A stretch of 64,000 bases of DNA from Axinella damicornis (lineage: Eukaryota > Porifera > Demospongiae > Axinellida > Axinellidae): assembly GCA_963931865.1 (NCBI GenBank), contig OZ007516.1, positions 495,358-559,357 of the forward strand, written 5' to 3'. The translations under genes and the position numbers were made by a program. Numbering within the stretch: position 1 is the stretch's first letter; each line of letters begins with the position of its first letter. Below are positions 49,827 through 64,000 of this stretch, piece after piece. The notes beneath the pieces were generated by a model. That model saw nothing but the letters and a program-made list of their open reading frames with translations. It ran no database searches and had not been told where the DNA came from.

Positions 49827-49863
<37 letters not shown>

Positions 49864-52800
49864 CAATGGAGAGTCTGATATTCTCTGCGATTGTGATCAG
49901 CCTGACTGCAAAGACACTGCTGGCAGCCAGCCGAGATCCCCCCGTCCAGGTGCGTTGCCTTGCTCCAACATCATCCGCCACTTGCTGCCTTACCTGCAGG
50001 TCCCTGATTAGCCTCGTTCCCGAGGCCCACGCGGCCTGGGAACGAGGCTAGTCCCTGATGGTTATTGTTGTATGGTGTGGGACGGGGATTACTACCATCA
50101 GCTGGATGGCTCTCTGCTTCCAGGAACATGCTGTGTAGTCTTTTGAGCTCAACTGGCTTTCTCCAATGGCTTCAGTGTTTATTGTCCTGAGTATTTGTCA
50201 CTCTGCTTTGAGATGCTCTGTTGGCAGTGAGGAATCCTTGGCCATAATTGAACAAAGAGCCAGAGACTCGACATGACATGTAATGTGTTCTTAACATGCA
50301 CCCAATAAAGGAGTTTTGGATCGTAGACCATGCAGCTGTCGTTAGACTTCTGGCATAGTTTCCAGTCATTTCAGTAGGTACTAGTGTGGCTAGCCTCAGT
50401 AGGGTAGCTCCAATGTGTAGTCTCGTTCCGTGTGACTTTGTGAGACTGTGTTTAACTTAACTGTGTGTGAAGGAGGTAGTATCTTGTGAGAAGATTGCAA
50501 CTCTGGTGGAAGTACATGTACACATCCATACACTGAAGTCACTGAACCCTTTGCAGTATGAATATGATTAGCATGGGATAGTGGAGCTCTGAGTAACCAC
50601 CTCAGAGAGCTCGGTTTACACTGTTCAGCTGTTGCAACTCTTCTCCAGTACTCCACACTGAAACAATGGTACAGAGTTTCTTTGTAACACTAACTCAGCT
50701 TACGCCCCCACGATATTATTGCTAGAAGTGAAACCCTTCCATCCCCATGGTAGGTGGGCACTAATTGGTATTTGATACCAAATCTCATCTTCAGTGTCTG
50801 AGATCCCATGTATTTCAGTGCTGAATAACTCTAGGGTTCTGCAGTATGGGACCCTTTAGTGGGACCTGGGACCCTTTAGTGGGACCCTTTAGTGGGACCT
50901 GGGACCCTTTAGTGGGACCCTTTAGTGGGACCTGGGACCCTTTAGTGGGATCTGGGACCCTTTAGTGGGACCTGGGACCCTTTAGTGGGACCCTTTAGTG
51001 GGACCTGGGACCCTTTAGTGGGACCCTTTAGAGGTGCACCGGGGATGGACAGGAGTACTGGACTGATCTCTGACCCCAAAATAGCATTACAATTGTAGAC
51101 TTTGAACTCCTGAACTGAAAGAGTTATTTTGCCTCAACGCTGAGAGAGCAAGGCTATGCACTGGATCCAGGGCTTATGGGGAAGCATGAGCAATCCTGCT
51201 CTGCCTCTGTGGCACGTCCGCTGCTTTTGCTTGTGCTCTGACTCGCACTCTTGCTTGTGGTTGTGTCCTGCACAGCAGTAGGTTTGTTCACACTCCCCCG
51301 GCACTCTTGTCCCCGATGCTGTTGCTCCCTGCACAGCAGTAGGTTTGTTCACACTCCCCCCGGCACTCTTGTCCCCGATGCTGTTGCTCCCCGCACAACA
51401 GTAGGTACACTCCCCCGGCACTCTTGTCCCTGATGCTGTTGCTCCCTGCACAGCAGTAGGTTTGTTCACACTCCCCCCGGCACTCTTGTCCCCGATGCTG
51501 TTGCTCCCTGCACAGCAGTAGGTTTGTTCACACTCCCCCGGCACTCTTGTCCCCGATGCTGTTGCTCCCTGCACAGCAGTAGGTTTGTTCACACTCCCCC
51601 CGGCACTCTTGTCCCCGATGCTGTTGCTCCCTGCACAGCAGTAGGTTTGTTCACACTCCCCCCGGCACTCTTGTCCCCGATGCTGTTGCTCCCTGCACAG
51701 CAGTAGGTACACTCCCCCCGGCACTCTTGTCCCCGATGCTGTTGCTCCCCGCACAGCAGTGGGTACACTCCCCCGGCACTCTTGTCCCTGATGCTGTTGC
51801 TCCCCGCACAGCAGTAGGTAGATTAGAGCAGACAGGATTGGGAGCACACCAGGGCACCATCACAATGAGAGCACTAGTCTCATTCCCAGGCCGCCTGGGA
51901 ACAAGGCTAATGAGAGCACCAGCAAAGAGCAGCCAACTTGGATAGGGACTGGGCAGGCTTCCTCATGACCACGCCCTGGATCAGTGTGTAGCTACTGAGT
52001 GCGTTGCATCCTCTTGGTGATGAGGCAGTAGACTTGTTCACTGATCGGTATTTTGGGGTCAAAGGTCGGCCCAGTGGGATTGTCTTCTGGTGAGCTGACT
52101 ACCACATGATGCCTGTTACCCTGGTTGCATAGACATGTTTAAAATAGCCATGACATCATCATGATGTCATCACCATTTCTCTCTCAACAGGAGGATCGAC
52201 GCAGAAGCAAGGATAGAGATTACCAGCACGACAGGAAACAGAAGCGCAACAACAAGAAAGTAGCCCAAGTTCAGGTCAGCTGACTCTCCAGTTACCATAG
52301 CAACTTCAGGTGAAACATTCTTAGGACAACCCATTGTGCAGAACAAACTCGTTACTTATTAGCAGGACAAACTCAGAAACAGACAACTCCATATGCAGAG
52401 CAAACTCGTTAACTCTCTTAACAGTGCTAATTAGCAGGTCAAACATACTCACCAGGTCCTACAAATATTGGCAACTAGGAAGCTAAATAAGTCCATGGTG
52501 CTAAACCTGTGACTGGCCTGTAGAGGTCAGTAGCTAATACTTGCCCATCTCTGAGCTCCTAAGAGATGAGCTCGTGTCTGTGAGTTGGGGAGAACTGTGC
52601 AGTTGTAAGGCTGTGTTGACGTATGACACATGCTTTCAGTGTTGCTGGTGGAGGCGATTATATTTGCTAACATCTCAGGCTGCGTCTGGTTGTGTATTGT
52701 GAAAGAATGGTAGGGAGCAACTCCTGGGAATGATGTGCCCTAACTGAAAGTAGCTCTTGGGGAATGGCCAGTCAGAAGTAGACTTGAAACAGAAAATGTT

Positions 52801-52895
52801 GTGGAATGTTTTGCATCCATATCCATGTAGTCTTGTTGTTTGTCCATCTCTAACTATTCAGATGAAAATTAATGACAGCTTGACCAACCCCCCCT

Positions 52896-52933
<38 letters not shown>

Positions 52934-55900
52934 TACAGCCGTTGGTGAACATAGAAGTGGTCCGTCGTCAGCAGAAAGAGGACCTCAAAAAACAGGAGGA
53001 ACACAGGAAGGCAGAGAAGGTGTGGCCAGTGGGAGGTCTTGGGGGATGAGATAATTATCTTCAACTGAAGTGTATCATCCATTGGACCATCTCAAGTAAA
53101 ATGTTTACAGTATTATCCAGGGACAAGAGTGCCGTCAGGCTAACTTAACCAATCAAATGTGATTTCTGTTTGCTAATTGGCCTCGTACAGATGGTGCTCT
53201 GGTCACCAGGTGTGATAAGGATACTCTGCATACAGGAAGACCGACCGCTGGATGAATTATACAATCAGGACATCAATGGGGGGGCAAAATAGACTGGAGT
53301 TATGTCCTTTGTAGAGAGGTTGTCCTCTTTTCAGAACTATTTAGAACCTCAAAAATCGTCCGATTTCCAAAGCTCTCCATCCCAGCCCTCTGTTGGTACC
53401 AAGAGCACATGATGACATCATCGACAATGATGTCATCTGTGCTCTTGGTTTAATATCTGTTCGTGGGTATGTAAGCTGGAAACATCTGGAGACTGTTACT
53501 GAATCACTCTAGGAGCGTCGGGTGGAGGAAAAACGTGATAAAAGGGCTCGGAAGAAAGAAGATCGGATCAAACGAAAGGAAGAAGAGAGGAAAGAAAAAG
53601 AGGTGAGCCGTATTTGGAGTTGCACATCCCTACATTATTGGCCATGAATGATTGGTTTGTGTTTGTACTCTAAGTTGCAGGTCATTAAACAGGAATGCGC
53701 ACACTAGGCTGGGTTTAGAATCCATATTAAAACACACTTCCAGTTTTGATGGTGAATTAGGTTTGGGCAATACTGTAAATTGTACCTTGTGATTATTGCA
53801 TGAAGCTGTCTTGCGATTATTGCCAGTATTGCTCGTCTTTACTGGCTGTCATTAATCTTCAAACAGAGGTGTACAAATGACCTCAATTTCAAATCCTTAT
53901 GACAGTAATAATATTATGTCGTTGTTAGTGTAAGGATATTGCGGTATAATTATTGCAATTGTGATAGTATTGGCATTCTAAAACCATGCAATACATTAAT
54001 TGCAGCAGTACATTATTGCATGCCCCAACCCTATGACGAATTGCATATTATAGAGTCAGAACTTCCTGGAAATTTGGCTACTATTGGAAGTCCCTTGGAA
54101 TATTAAATGAGATCACTGACACACACAAACAAGAAACATGTTACGAAATTTCAACTACAGTGATCTTCTAGCATTCATCAACTTTGAAGTCCTAAAAGAC
54201 ACTTTTTACCCACACACTCAGGAACTATGACTGTGTCTTGATCAGCAGTTTGTTTATTTGCATCGTTGTTGAAACAATCACTTAGTAATCATTACCATTA
54301 CTCAACTTAACTAGAGGTGCTCATGAGAGCACGTACCCCGTGCATTACTGTCAAGAGTTCTTGCTACTTCTCCCTTCTGTGTGGAGACTCTGTTTGGCGT
54401 TCAGTGCACTTTCGTTCGGCATCTTTGCGTAGCTCTAGCCTCTCTTTCTGTTCTGCCATCTGTCTGGCCTTGAAAGAAGGCGTTTTATTAGTTCTAAGCC
54501 ACTTCAGACATGATACAGGTAGTAGGCTACAGCGCTAGCAGCTGCACGATGAGCAATACTAGCTATAGTTGCTAGGTACGGAGAGCATACTAGCCATGAC
54601 TAGCTAGCTAGCTAGCTGCAGCCATGCACGATATTATGATATGAGATACCATAAGTTGTGGCAGTAATGTTAGAAAGAGGGTGTGGTTAAGTTGTATAAA
54701 TTAGAATTTTTGGAGTTTCGCTCGCTTTTCTGTGCCTCTCGAGTGGATTCAGGTGTGTGAGTTATGTAGACGCCAGTGATTTCTGAATTCTGACGATTGT
54801 ATTGTGAACTAAAGTCTCAACAAGGCCTTCATTGCTGAAACTTTAACTGTAACTGTTTGGACAGACAGACAGACAGACTGACGGACAAACCAATCACTCT
54901 ACCCCCTGCTGCGCATGCGCACGGGGTAACAAGTAATCGGTACTCAGTAAGCGCATCAGGTGATTGATTATCCATTCATAGTTACTAACTACTGTACGTT
55001 TGTGCAGAGGGAATGCCCATCTCAAGTACGGCCGGGACAATGATGTCTTGAAACCCAACCTATGGTAGTGTGTCTTAGGATGACTTCACTTTTACTGTGT
55101 TGCTGCAGAAGGAGGAACAGCTGCGTAGGGAGCGCCAGGAGACGAGACTGATGAGGCGGCAGCAGGAGAGGGAGATGAAGGAGAGGGATAGGGTCTACCC
55201 CTTTCATTGTGATAGTCTAGAGAATGTGAGTGTTTCAGTATCGAGGATTCTTGTGTTGTAAGTTCACAGTGTTTTGAAGTATGCAGGCACTTAACCTTGT
55301 TCCTAGGCGGCCTGGGAACGAGGCTAGTACTGCTGTTTTGCTTGATTGAGGCAGTATGTTACTTTCTCTCAATCCTTCTCTACCTTCCTCCAACCGTTCC
55401 CACACTCCTCTCTCCCCTTCCCTCTCCCTCACCTCTCTCAATCCCGGTTTTTTTTTTCATCTATCCCCACACTAGATTGAGTCAATCATCCGTCAGCAGA
55501 AACCTATCCGTCGTGAACGCAAGAACTCCTCCTCCTCCTCCACCAGCTCATCATCAGCACACTCTCCCACGACCTCAGTCCCTCGTAGAATCCGGCAACA
55601 GTACAGCCATCCAGTGCGAGCATCTAGTGACCCACAACTTGCCCCACCCATCCCGTCATCTCACTTGTATAGCCCTCAACCGTCACACAACCCACCTAGA
55701 GCCTGGCAGAGTCTGCCTCGGGTAGGGACAATAATAGACCTTACAAGCAATGACAAGACTATTACTAGTTGTTCTTGTGAGCCCTGCCTCGTTCCCAGGC
55801 TGCGTGGGAGGAGAGGAATCGGCCTGGGAACGAGACTATAGTCGGATGATATTGTGAGCCCTGCTGTGTCAACTCTCCTCTCTCCCCACAGACCACTTCT

Positions 55901-56365
55901 CAATGGCAGACCAAAACTGATTTACCAACGGTACCAAAGGTTGATCCTAACTCTAGAGGTCAATCACCCTCACATTACTACGTACCCAATCATCTGTGCT
56001 GGCTCCCCCTCGGCCCCGCAGGATCAAACCAGGCAGTGTACCCCACAATACATCCAGAACTGGTCAAGTCTCAGTCCTTTGGAGAACTGGGCCTGCAATC
56101 CTGGGCTCCCACGACACACCCCAGCATGACCGGCTGTGCAGCAGGAGCACTTTTTTCTAGTGGCCCTAACTCAGTTGGAAATGATGGATGCTATTCTCTA
56201 TTTAGTGAGCAGCAGTCACCCTTTGGTTTTTCCCTCCTGTCCCCCGATGCGTCCTCTGAAAGGTGTAGTTCTGCTGATGTGATGACCACCAGTGGTAGCA
56301 GCACCTCAGAGAAGTCCTCGCTCACGGCTGCAAAGCAGGGGTTTGACGAATGGCCTGTCCTGTGA
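49460..56365 (+). CDS. Two-TM protein with charged coiled coil and Ser-rich tail, unrecognised
   Basis: Eight exons: 49460-49570, 49863-49949, 52191-52274, 52933-53019, 53513-53602, 55109-55225, 55476-55721 and 55892-56365. They give 431 aa, and all introns are phase 0. Two hydrophobic helices lie at about residues 17-37 (YSVICVFGSVVGCVVVPLIT) and 40-58 (LIFSAIVISLTAKTLLAA). A very Lys/Arg/Glu-rich coiled coil follows to about 185 (RKKEDRIKRKEEERKEKE), then a Ser/Pro-rich tail ending FDEWPVL. The layout suggests a membrane-anchored cytoplasmic scaffold or tether. No known family was recognised. Intron 1 uses a GC donor (CAG|GCAAGT). Each of exons 3-5 is 84-90 nt, as in a coiled coil built by exon duplication. 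Confidence 0.72.
49831..49862. repeat. CA tract before an acceptor
   Basis: About 15 CA units ending in the acceptor of exon 2 of the two-TM gene. A similar tract (52893-52932) ends in the acceptor of exon 4. Confidence 0.9.
50848..51031. repeat. 20-bp repeat with 13- and 7-bp parts
   Basis: Units GGGACCCTTTAGT and GGGACCT alternate irregularly, in intron 2 of the two-TM gene. Confidence 0.92.
51270..51820. repeat. 62-/53-bp minisatellite
   Basis: About nine copies of a unit containing GGCACTCTTGTCCCCGATGC and GCACAGCAGTAGGT. Units with TTTGTTCA are 62 bp and units without it are about 53 bp, so the two forms interleave. Each unit has CAGCAG|GTAGG- or CAGTAG|GTTTG-like splice-like motifs. 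Intronic and not thought to be coding. Confidence 0.92.
54366..54468 (-). other. Exon-like coiled-coil segment on the opposite strand of an intron
   Basis: On the minus strand an acceptor (TTTCAAG|GCC) opens a 34-codon frame starting ARQMAEQKERLELRKDAERK and ending in TAG. The composition matches a coiled-coil exon. It lies in intron 5 of the two-TM gene, on the other strand. No partner exons were found, so it may be a relic. Confidence 0.3.
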
Positions 56366-56637
56366 CTCAGCTGTAGCAATAGTGACTTGTTCCCATGACA
56401 ATACATTGAAAAACTGACACTTTGTATTATGCTGTATTGTGTTCAGAACATAGCCAAACCAATTCTCATTCCCAAATCCCCCTCATGGGATCTGGGAATG
56501 AGAGAGTTGCAAGCTATAGAGCCTAGGAACGTACAAGGTACCACCCATACAGCTAGCACGTGGGTGAGCACGGCCTGGGAACAAGGATGGTCAACTACAC
56601 CAAGTCGGACATGATTGACTGTTTGGGGGAATGTCTG

Positions 56638-58606
56638 CTATCTCTGTTCCCATGCATTGTTACAGTCTACAACACTGTCACTGGCATGTTCTGGACTAGG
56701 ATGAGTTCTCTGAGGGTCTCTTGTCTGGTCCAGCTGCTCATCAAGCTTTGCCAGCTTCCCTTCCTCCTCCTTGATCGCCTCCTCCAACAGCACAACCCTC
56801 ACACCAACCTCACCACTTTTTGAGTACCGGTGCCAGAACCCAAGGAAGTGTCTCTGAAACGCCTCCTGCAGAGCAACCATCAGTACCTTATCGTTGTGCT
56901 TTGTACATGGTGTACTAATAAGGTCAAAAACGGTCCTTTTGTTTTTGCACTCAAGCAGGAATTCATATTTCAACACGAGGAATTCATGTTGTTGCCAATG
57001 ATGGGTACAATATTGTGCAATCCATTTGCAACAGAATTTGAGCAACACAAAGAGATACCGTAGTCGCGCGTTATTAGGCGCATGCACCTATAGATAACTC
57101 CACAGGAAGGAAATATGCGCCTGTAAGCCTAATAACACATAATATAATGACATTCCTCAAAATTTAATAGGAAGCGTGCTTCAATTCGAACATAGCTGTT
57201 TTCCACTCCGAAGGATCAAAAATGGAAGACGACTGCAGCGCTTACCTGGGACGAGAGTTGAACTTGCGCCTAACAGCGAATATGCGCCTATAAGTGAGAT
57301 GCGCCTAATAATGCGCGACTACGGTATATTCTTCCCATGCCAACTCTTTGCAACATACCAGGCTCCATTCCGCTTTGTCCCCATTCTATACCAGCTCAGG
57401 ATAGTGTAACATACCAGGCTCCATTCCGCTTTGTCCCCATTCTGTACCAGCTCAGGATAGTGTAACTCTATGGCCTTGCGCTTCCTCCACAACTCAAACT
57501 GATTGTACGCCAGCTGCCCGCACACTCCAAATAGCACCCCTCCACAGCAGGTCAGCAGCACTGACCTCACGCTGTGGCCTGGCAGGTGAAGAGGGGGAGG
57601 AACTGCTTTAGAAGTTCATTTGTGAATAATAAGTCCGTTACAGTGTTGAGTTGTAAGAGGTTGTGGAGGGAGAGTTCAGTGATTAAAGTTTTGGTACATG
57701 TATATAGGAGGACAGGAGGTTATGTATGAGCACTAGCGTACATAGTTGTGTTCGTCTGTTGTTGAATTGGATTCATCTCACTCACGGGAGAGGATGGAGG
57801 CAAAGGCTCCTGTCAGCCCCCCACTGGTGGCACTGCTGAGGTACTGGGCACCCCACATGTGCTGTGAGGAGATGGACGGGGGTAGGTGTTTGGAGTGAAG
57901 CGAAGTTAGAATTACATGCCTAAAACCTGTATGGGAAGAGAAGATGTCAAGCAGCACTTTGTCATACAATAAATTTGTGATCCCGATACTCCCAGGGGGA
58001 CCTAGCTATGACAGCTGGTGAGTGTCCCACCCACAACACACTGATGTTGAGTACCTCAAAAGTGCAGAGCATAACTGCCATGTGCTTTAGTGTTGGTTCT
58101 CACACTCCATATATGGTGTGCTTTAAGCCTTGCATGCGCATAGTCTGTACATGATGATCAGACGGATGCCCTGGTAAAATCGGATGTTCTGCATCCTAGC
58201 TAGATCTCTAAATGTCACGTACTCTACCTTACCTAGAAACACCCCCGAAGAAATGGCAAAGTTTGCTCCCACGGACACGGCATAAATGTGAGAGGGCAGG
58301 TTCCTGTAGGCGGCTACCCCCAGCCCCACTAGCGTCCCCACGGCACCGCTGGCGGCAGAGCACTGGAGGATGGGACGCACTGTCTCAGGATATTTCCGCA
58401 GGAGGGAGTACAGCCGGCCACATGCAAAACCTGCCACACCTGATGGAACAGTTCACGAAGTATTTTGGTGGAAGATGGTAGTCATGCAAGGAGAAGTGCA
58501 GGATGTAGCCGCTAGTGAAGGGCTGATCGACACCGTATTGTTTGATGAATGCACAAGCCTACTTACCTGCAATAAATAGCTTTCTCCAAGCTATCTGCAG
58601 CTGCAT
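56638..58606 (-). CDS. Multi-pass membrane protein, unrecognised
   Basis: Five exons: 58606-58567, 58439-58233, 57926-57786, 57578-57415 and 56865-56638, all in phase, giving 259 aa. It has several Gly/Ala-rich hydrophobic segments: AGVAGFACGRL, ASGAVGTLVGLGVAAY, IYAVSVGANFAISSGVFLG, SSATSGGLTGAFASIL and SVLLTCCGGVLFGVCGQLAY. A conserved-looking charged block follows (YNQFELWRKRKAIELHYPEL), then a cytosolic-type tail with a helix (LLEEAIKEEEGKLAKLDEQL). Small-residue packing motifs recall Tim17/22/23-type inner-membrane proteins, but no signature was found. Sharing a promoter with a cytochrome oxidase subunit would suit a mitochondrial role (inference). A 56-bp tandem duplication covers the exon 4 donor. 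Confidence 0.72.
57059..57326. mobile_element. MITE with TAGTCGCGCGTTATTAGGCGC ends
   Basis: The left end, taccgtagtcgcgcgttatt with aggcgcat, is inverted at the right end (atgcgcctaataatgcgcga, then ctacggta). A second GCGCCT/TAATA motif pair lies inside. About 268 bp, in intron 4 of the membrane protein gene. Confidence 0.85.
57355..57466. repeat. 56-bp tandem duplication across a splice donor
   Basis: Two copies starting ataccaggctccattccgct at 57355 and 57411. On the gene's (minus) strand this gives two identical donors (CTG|GTATGTT). Only the first one met by the reading frame (57415) joins in phase to the last exon. Confidence 0.9.
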
Positions 58607-58696
58607 GTTGATATTACTTCCAATTATACGTATACGGTATAATTGTTGACCTTTGACATAGATACAAACTTGCTCTGCACATGCTGTACTGTGGAG
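58607..58696. promoter_or_regulatory. Compact bidirectional promoter
   Basis: The start codons of the membrane protein gene (minus) and COX7A (plus) are only 90 bp apart, so both 5' UTRs and the promoter must share or overlap this interval. Confidence 0.7.
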
Positions 58697-60016
58697 ATGG
58701 CGGATAATTTGCGGACAGCTTACCAGCACAGAGTACAACTGGAATCCCCCCATGCAGGGAACAGGGTGCCTTCGCTGCAGAGAGTCTTTTCGGTAAGGGT
58801 TGTTGCGAATGGAGTGGCAGAAAACATCAGTTGAGGAGTGTATTTCAATTAGAGCCCAGTACGATGCTAAGTAGTCTCAGGTACTCCGAGCCTCAAAGAG
58901 AGTCTGGGCTAGCCTTGTCTGCTGCTCTGCTTTCTTGAATGCACATAATTCAAGTGTCAAGGTTAAATTGTACCACGTACATGTGCATACAATTTGTCGG
59001 AGCAGTCATTTTATGACAGCAATGTGGCTGAAATATCTTGTTTCAAGACCAGTTCTCCTGACCTTGAGTGCAATGAGAGGCAATTGGCAGTAGCACAACA
59101 GGAAGTTACAGAAGATAGCTATAGAGCGGCTGCGTTTGATGTCACCAGCCGTAAAACAACCGAAATGCTCTACTGCATGGCAAGAAAGTAGTAATTTCTA
59201 TAGTGATCTCAGAAACACAAGCAGCTCGGAACTTACGAAGTACTGCTGTGTCAATTGTCACTGTAGTGCAGTTACCATGCCAGTTAGATCGAGAAGCTAC
59301 GCAACCTGGAGTACAAGTGAGACGGTAGTTTCTCCATGTTAGTTTTGCCATGAGGAAGTACATGTACTCAGTCACGTGATTTTGTGACGTCATTGGGTCA
59401 ATGCAGCCGCTCTATTTACTTGTTTAATTGACCATGCAATTCAATTTTGTCCACTGTTCCGGTTCTATTACCAGGTAGCCGACGGTCAACCAGTGTTTCT
59501 GAAGGGAAAGTATGATGGAAGGATCTATAGGTGAGTCATCATACCCACAAGGGCAGCGGGTCACATGAAGACATGATATAAGTAGGCCTACCACTGACTT
59601 TTATGCACGATGAGATAGCTAGGCCTACCGATTTATAACATAGTGATGTCAGCATGCAGAATGAGTTGTGGCAGTTACGTAATGTTAGAGTGTGGTCAAG
59701 TTGTATTAGAAACGACTTTCACACCGCTTTTCTCAATGATCAATGCACCCTTGGTAGACGCTAGTACTCTGACACTTCTGTCCTGAACAAAGCCTTCACT
59801 GCTCAAACTGCTGATTTTTGTGTACTCCACAGACATCAACTGATCACTTTTAACTCTGCTGTGCTCATGCGGGCCGGCATATTAGTCCAAGTCAGCGATA
59901 GACTTGATCTTCCCTCTCCCTGCAGGGGTGTGATGGCCCTCAGTGTGGTGGGCATTGCTCTCACTGGGTTCTGCATCTTTCGGATGGCCACTGGTAATAT
60001 GACCAAGAAATCCTGA
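58697..60016 (+). CDS. COX7A: Cytochrome c oxidase subunit 7A
   Basis: Three exons: 58697-58792, 59475-59530 and 59926-60016, giving 80 aa in phase. The core GQPVFLKGKYDGRIYRGVMA matches the COX7A pattern G-x-P-V-x-L-K-G ... [YR]R-x-[TV]-M-A. A single transmembrane helix follows (LSVVGIALTGFCIFRMA), ending NMTKKS. The N-terminal 30 residues are a probable mitochondrial presequence. COX7A is a nuclear-encoded accessory subunit of complex IV in the inner mitochondrial membrane and contributes to supercomplex contacts. Length is typical (about 80-115 including presequence). Confidence 0.85.
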
Positions 60017-60303
60017 AGTAGGAAATCCTGAAGCAGTTAATCCCAACTGACATCTCCATACCTAGTCACAGCAACTCTTCATCTGTATGTTATTTGTATA
60101 GTAGGTTGTCTGTTCAGAGAATGAAACCAAGATGTGGAAGTTCATTGTGATGTGTTATGAACCGCCTATGTCCACTTATCAATGCTGCCAGGACCCCATG
60201 AGGCTTGATGCTGCTGATTACAAGATCTTTGTGTATAACAAAGGTCCCATCGTGTAATTATTCCCTAAGCATTGTTTCAACTAGATGGCAATCGTAGCAA
60301 AAT

Positions 60304-60309
60304 TTTATT
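60304..60309 (-). terminator. Polyadenylation signal of the ARF gene
   Basis: AATAAA on the minus strand, about 130 bases after the ARF stop codon. On the plus strand AATAAA at 60361-60366 could serve COX7A, so the two convergent 3' ends may overlap. Confidence 0.55.
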
Positions 60310-60440
60310 GACGTACAAACTTACAATATCCAAATAATAAGTTAGGTGCATGCATTGGTCAATAAATTGCATTACATATGCAGATCCACATTAGTTATTA
60401 GCACAAAGAAAGAAAAGATAGCTACGTCCACATCACACTG

Positions 60441-64000
<3,560 letters not shown>

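Noticed and set aside
51134..51863. Minus-strand repetitive frame with AVQGATASGTRVPG-like units
   Set aside because: Comes from the 62-/53-bp intronic minisatellite, and unit lengths are not multiples of three.

Overview
The window is animal nuclear DNA from a compact, intron-rich genome: 5-35 exons per gene, mostly introns of 100-1000 bp, canonical GT-AG sites, CpG-rich promoters and many short fold-back elements. Gene content (HECW-type E3 ligase, delta-tubulin, TDP2, granulin array, COX7A, ARF, CCDC177-like coiled coil) is metazoan. A sponge or another early-branching marine invertebrate fits best, but this is inferred; no taxon-specific marker was seen. Exon-intron structures were read by hand from splice sites. 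All multi-exon models marked complete keep one open frame through every junction.

Layout. (1) 1-7462, minus: 5' part of a CCDC177-like coiled-coil gene. One of its introns is almost wholly a 17-bp minisatellite of about 4.2 kb. (2) 7748-16235, minus: four tandem TDP2-like phosphodiesterase genes, three of them with a 14-nt coding first exon. (3) 16648-24374, plus: a 15-exon L-rhamnonate dehydratase-like enolase-superfamily gene, divergent from the fourth TDP2 gene. A decayed copy of its 5' end lies beside the third TDP2 gene. (4) 24636-26942, minus: intronless secreted protein of ten granulin repeats. (5) 28193-29398, minus: intronless secreted protein with three Cys-rich repeats joined to an aerolysin-like beta region. 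(6) 29.6-32.7 kb: duplicated 1-kb segments, each starting with a long hairpin. (7) 32943-34361, minus: intronless delta-tubulin, divergent from (8).

(8) 34682-48858, plus: a 34-exon HECW (NEDL)-type HECT ubiquitin ligase of about 1768 aa. Its helical-box domain appears to have been multiplied into four tandem modules with the same exon phases, the most notable feature of the window. (9) 49460-56365, plus: unrecognised two-TM protein with a long charged coiled coil. (10) 56638-58606, minus: unrecognised multi-pass membrane protein, sharing a 90-bp bidirectional promoter with (11) 58697-60016, plus, cytochrome c oxidase subunit 7A. (12) 60441-62821, minus: ARF1-type GTPase. The last 1.1 kb holds at most a possible first exon.

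The genes do not form one pathway. They look like a compact animal neighbourhood with several head-to-head promoters. Local novelty comes from tandem duplication: TDP2 genes, granulin repeats, helical boxes, minisatellites and fold-back elements.
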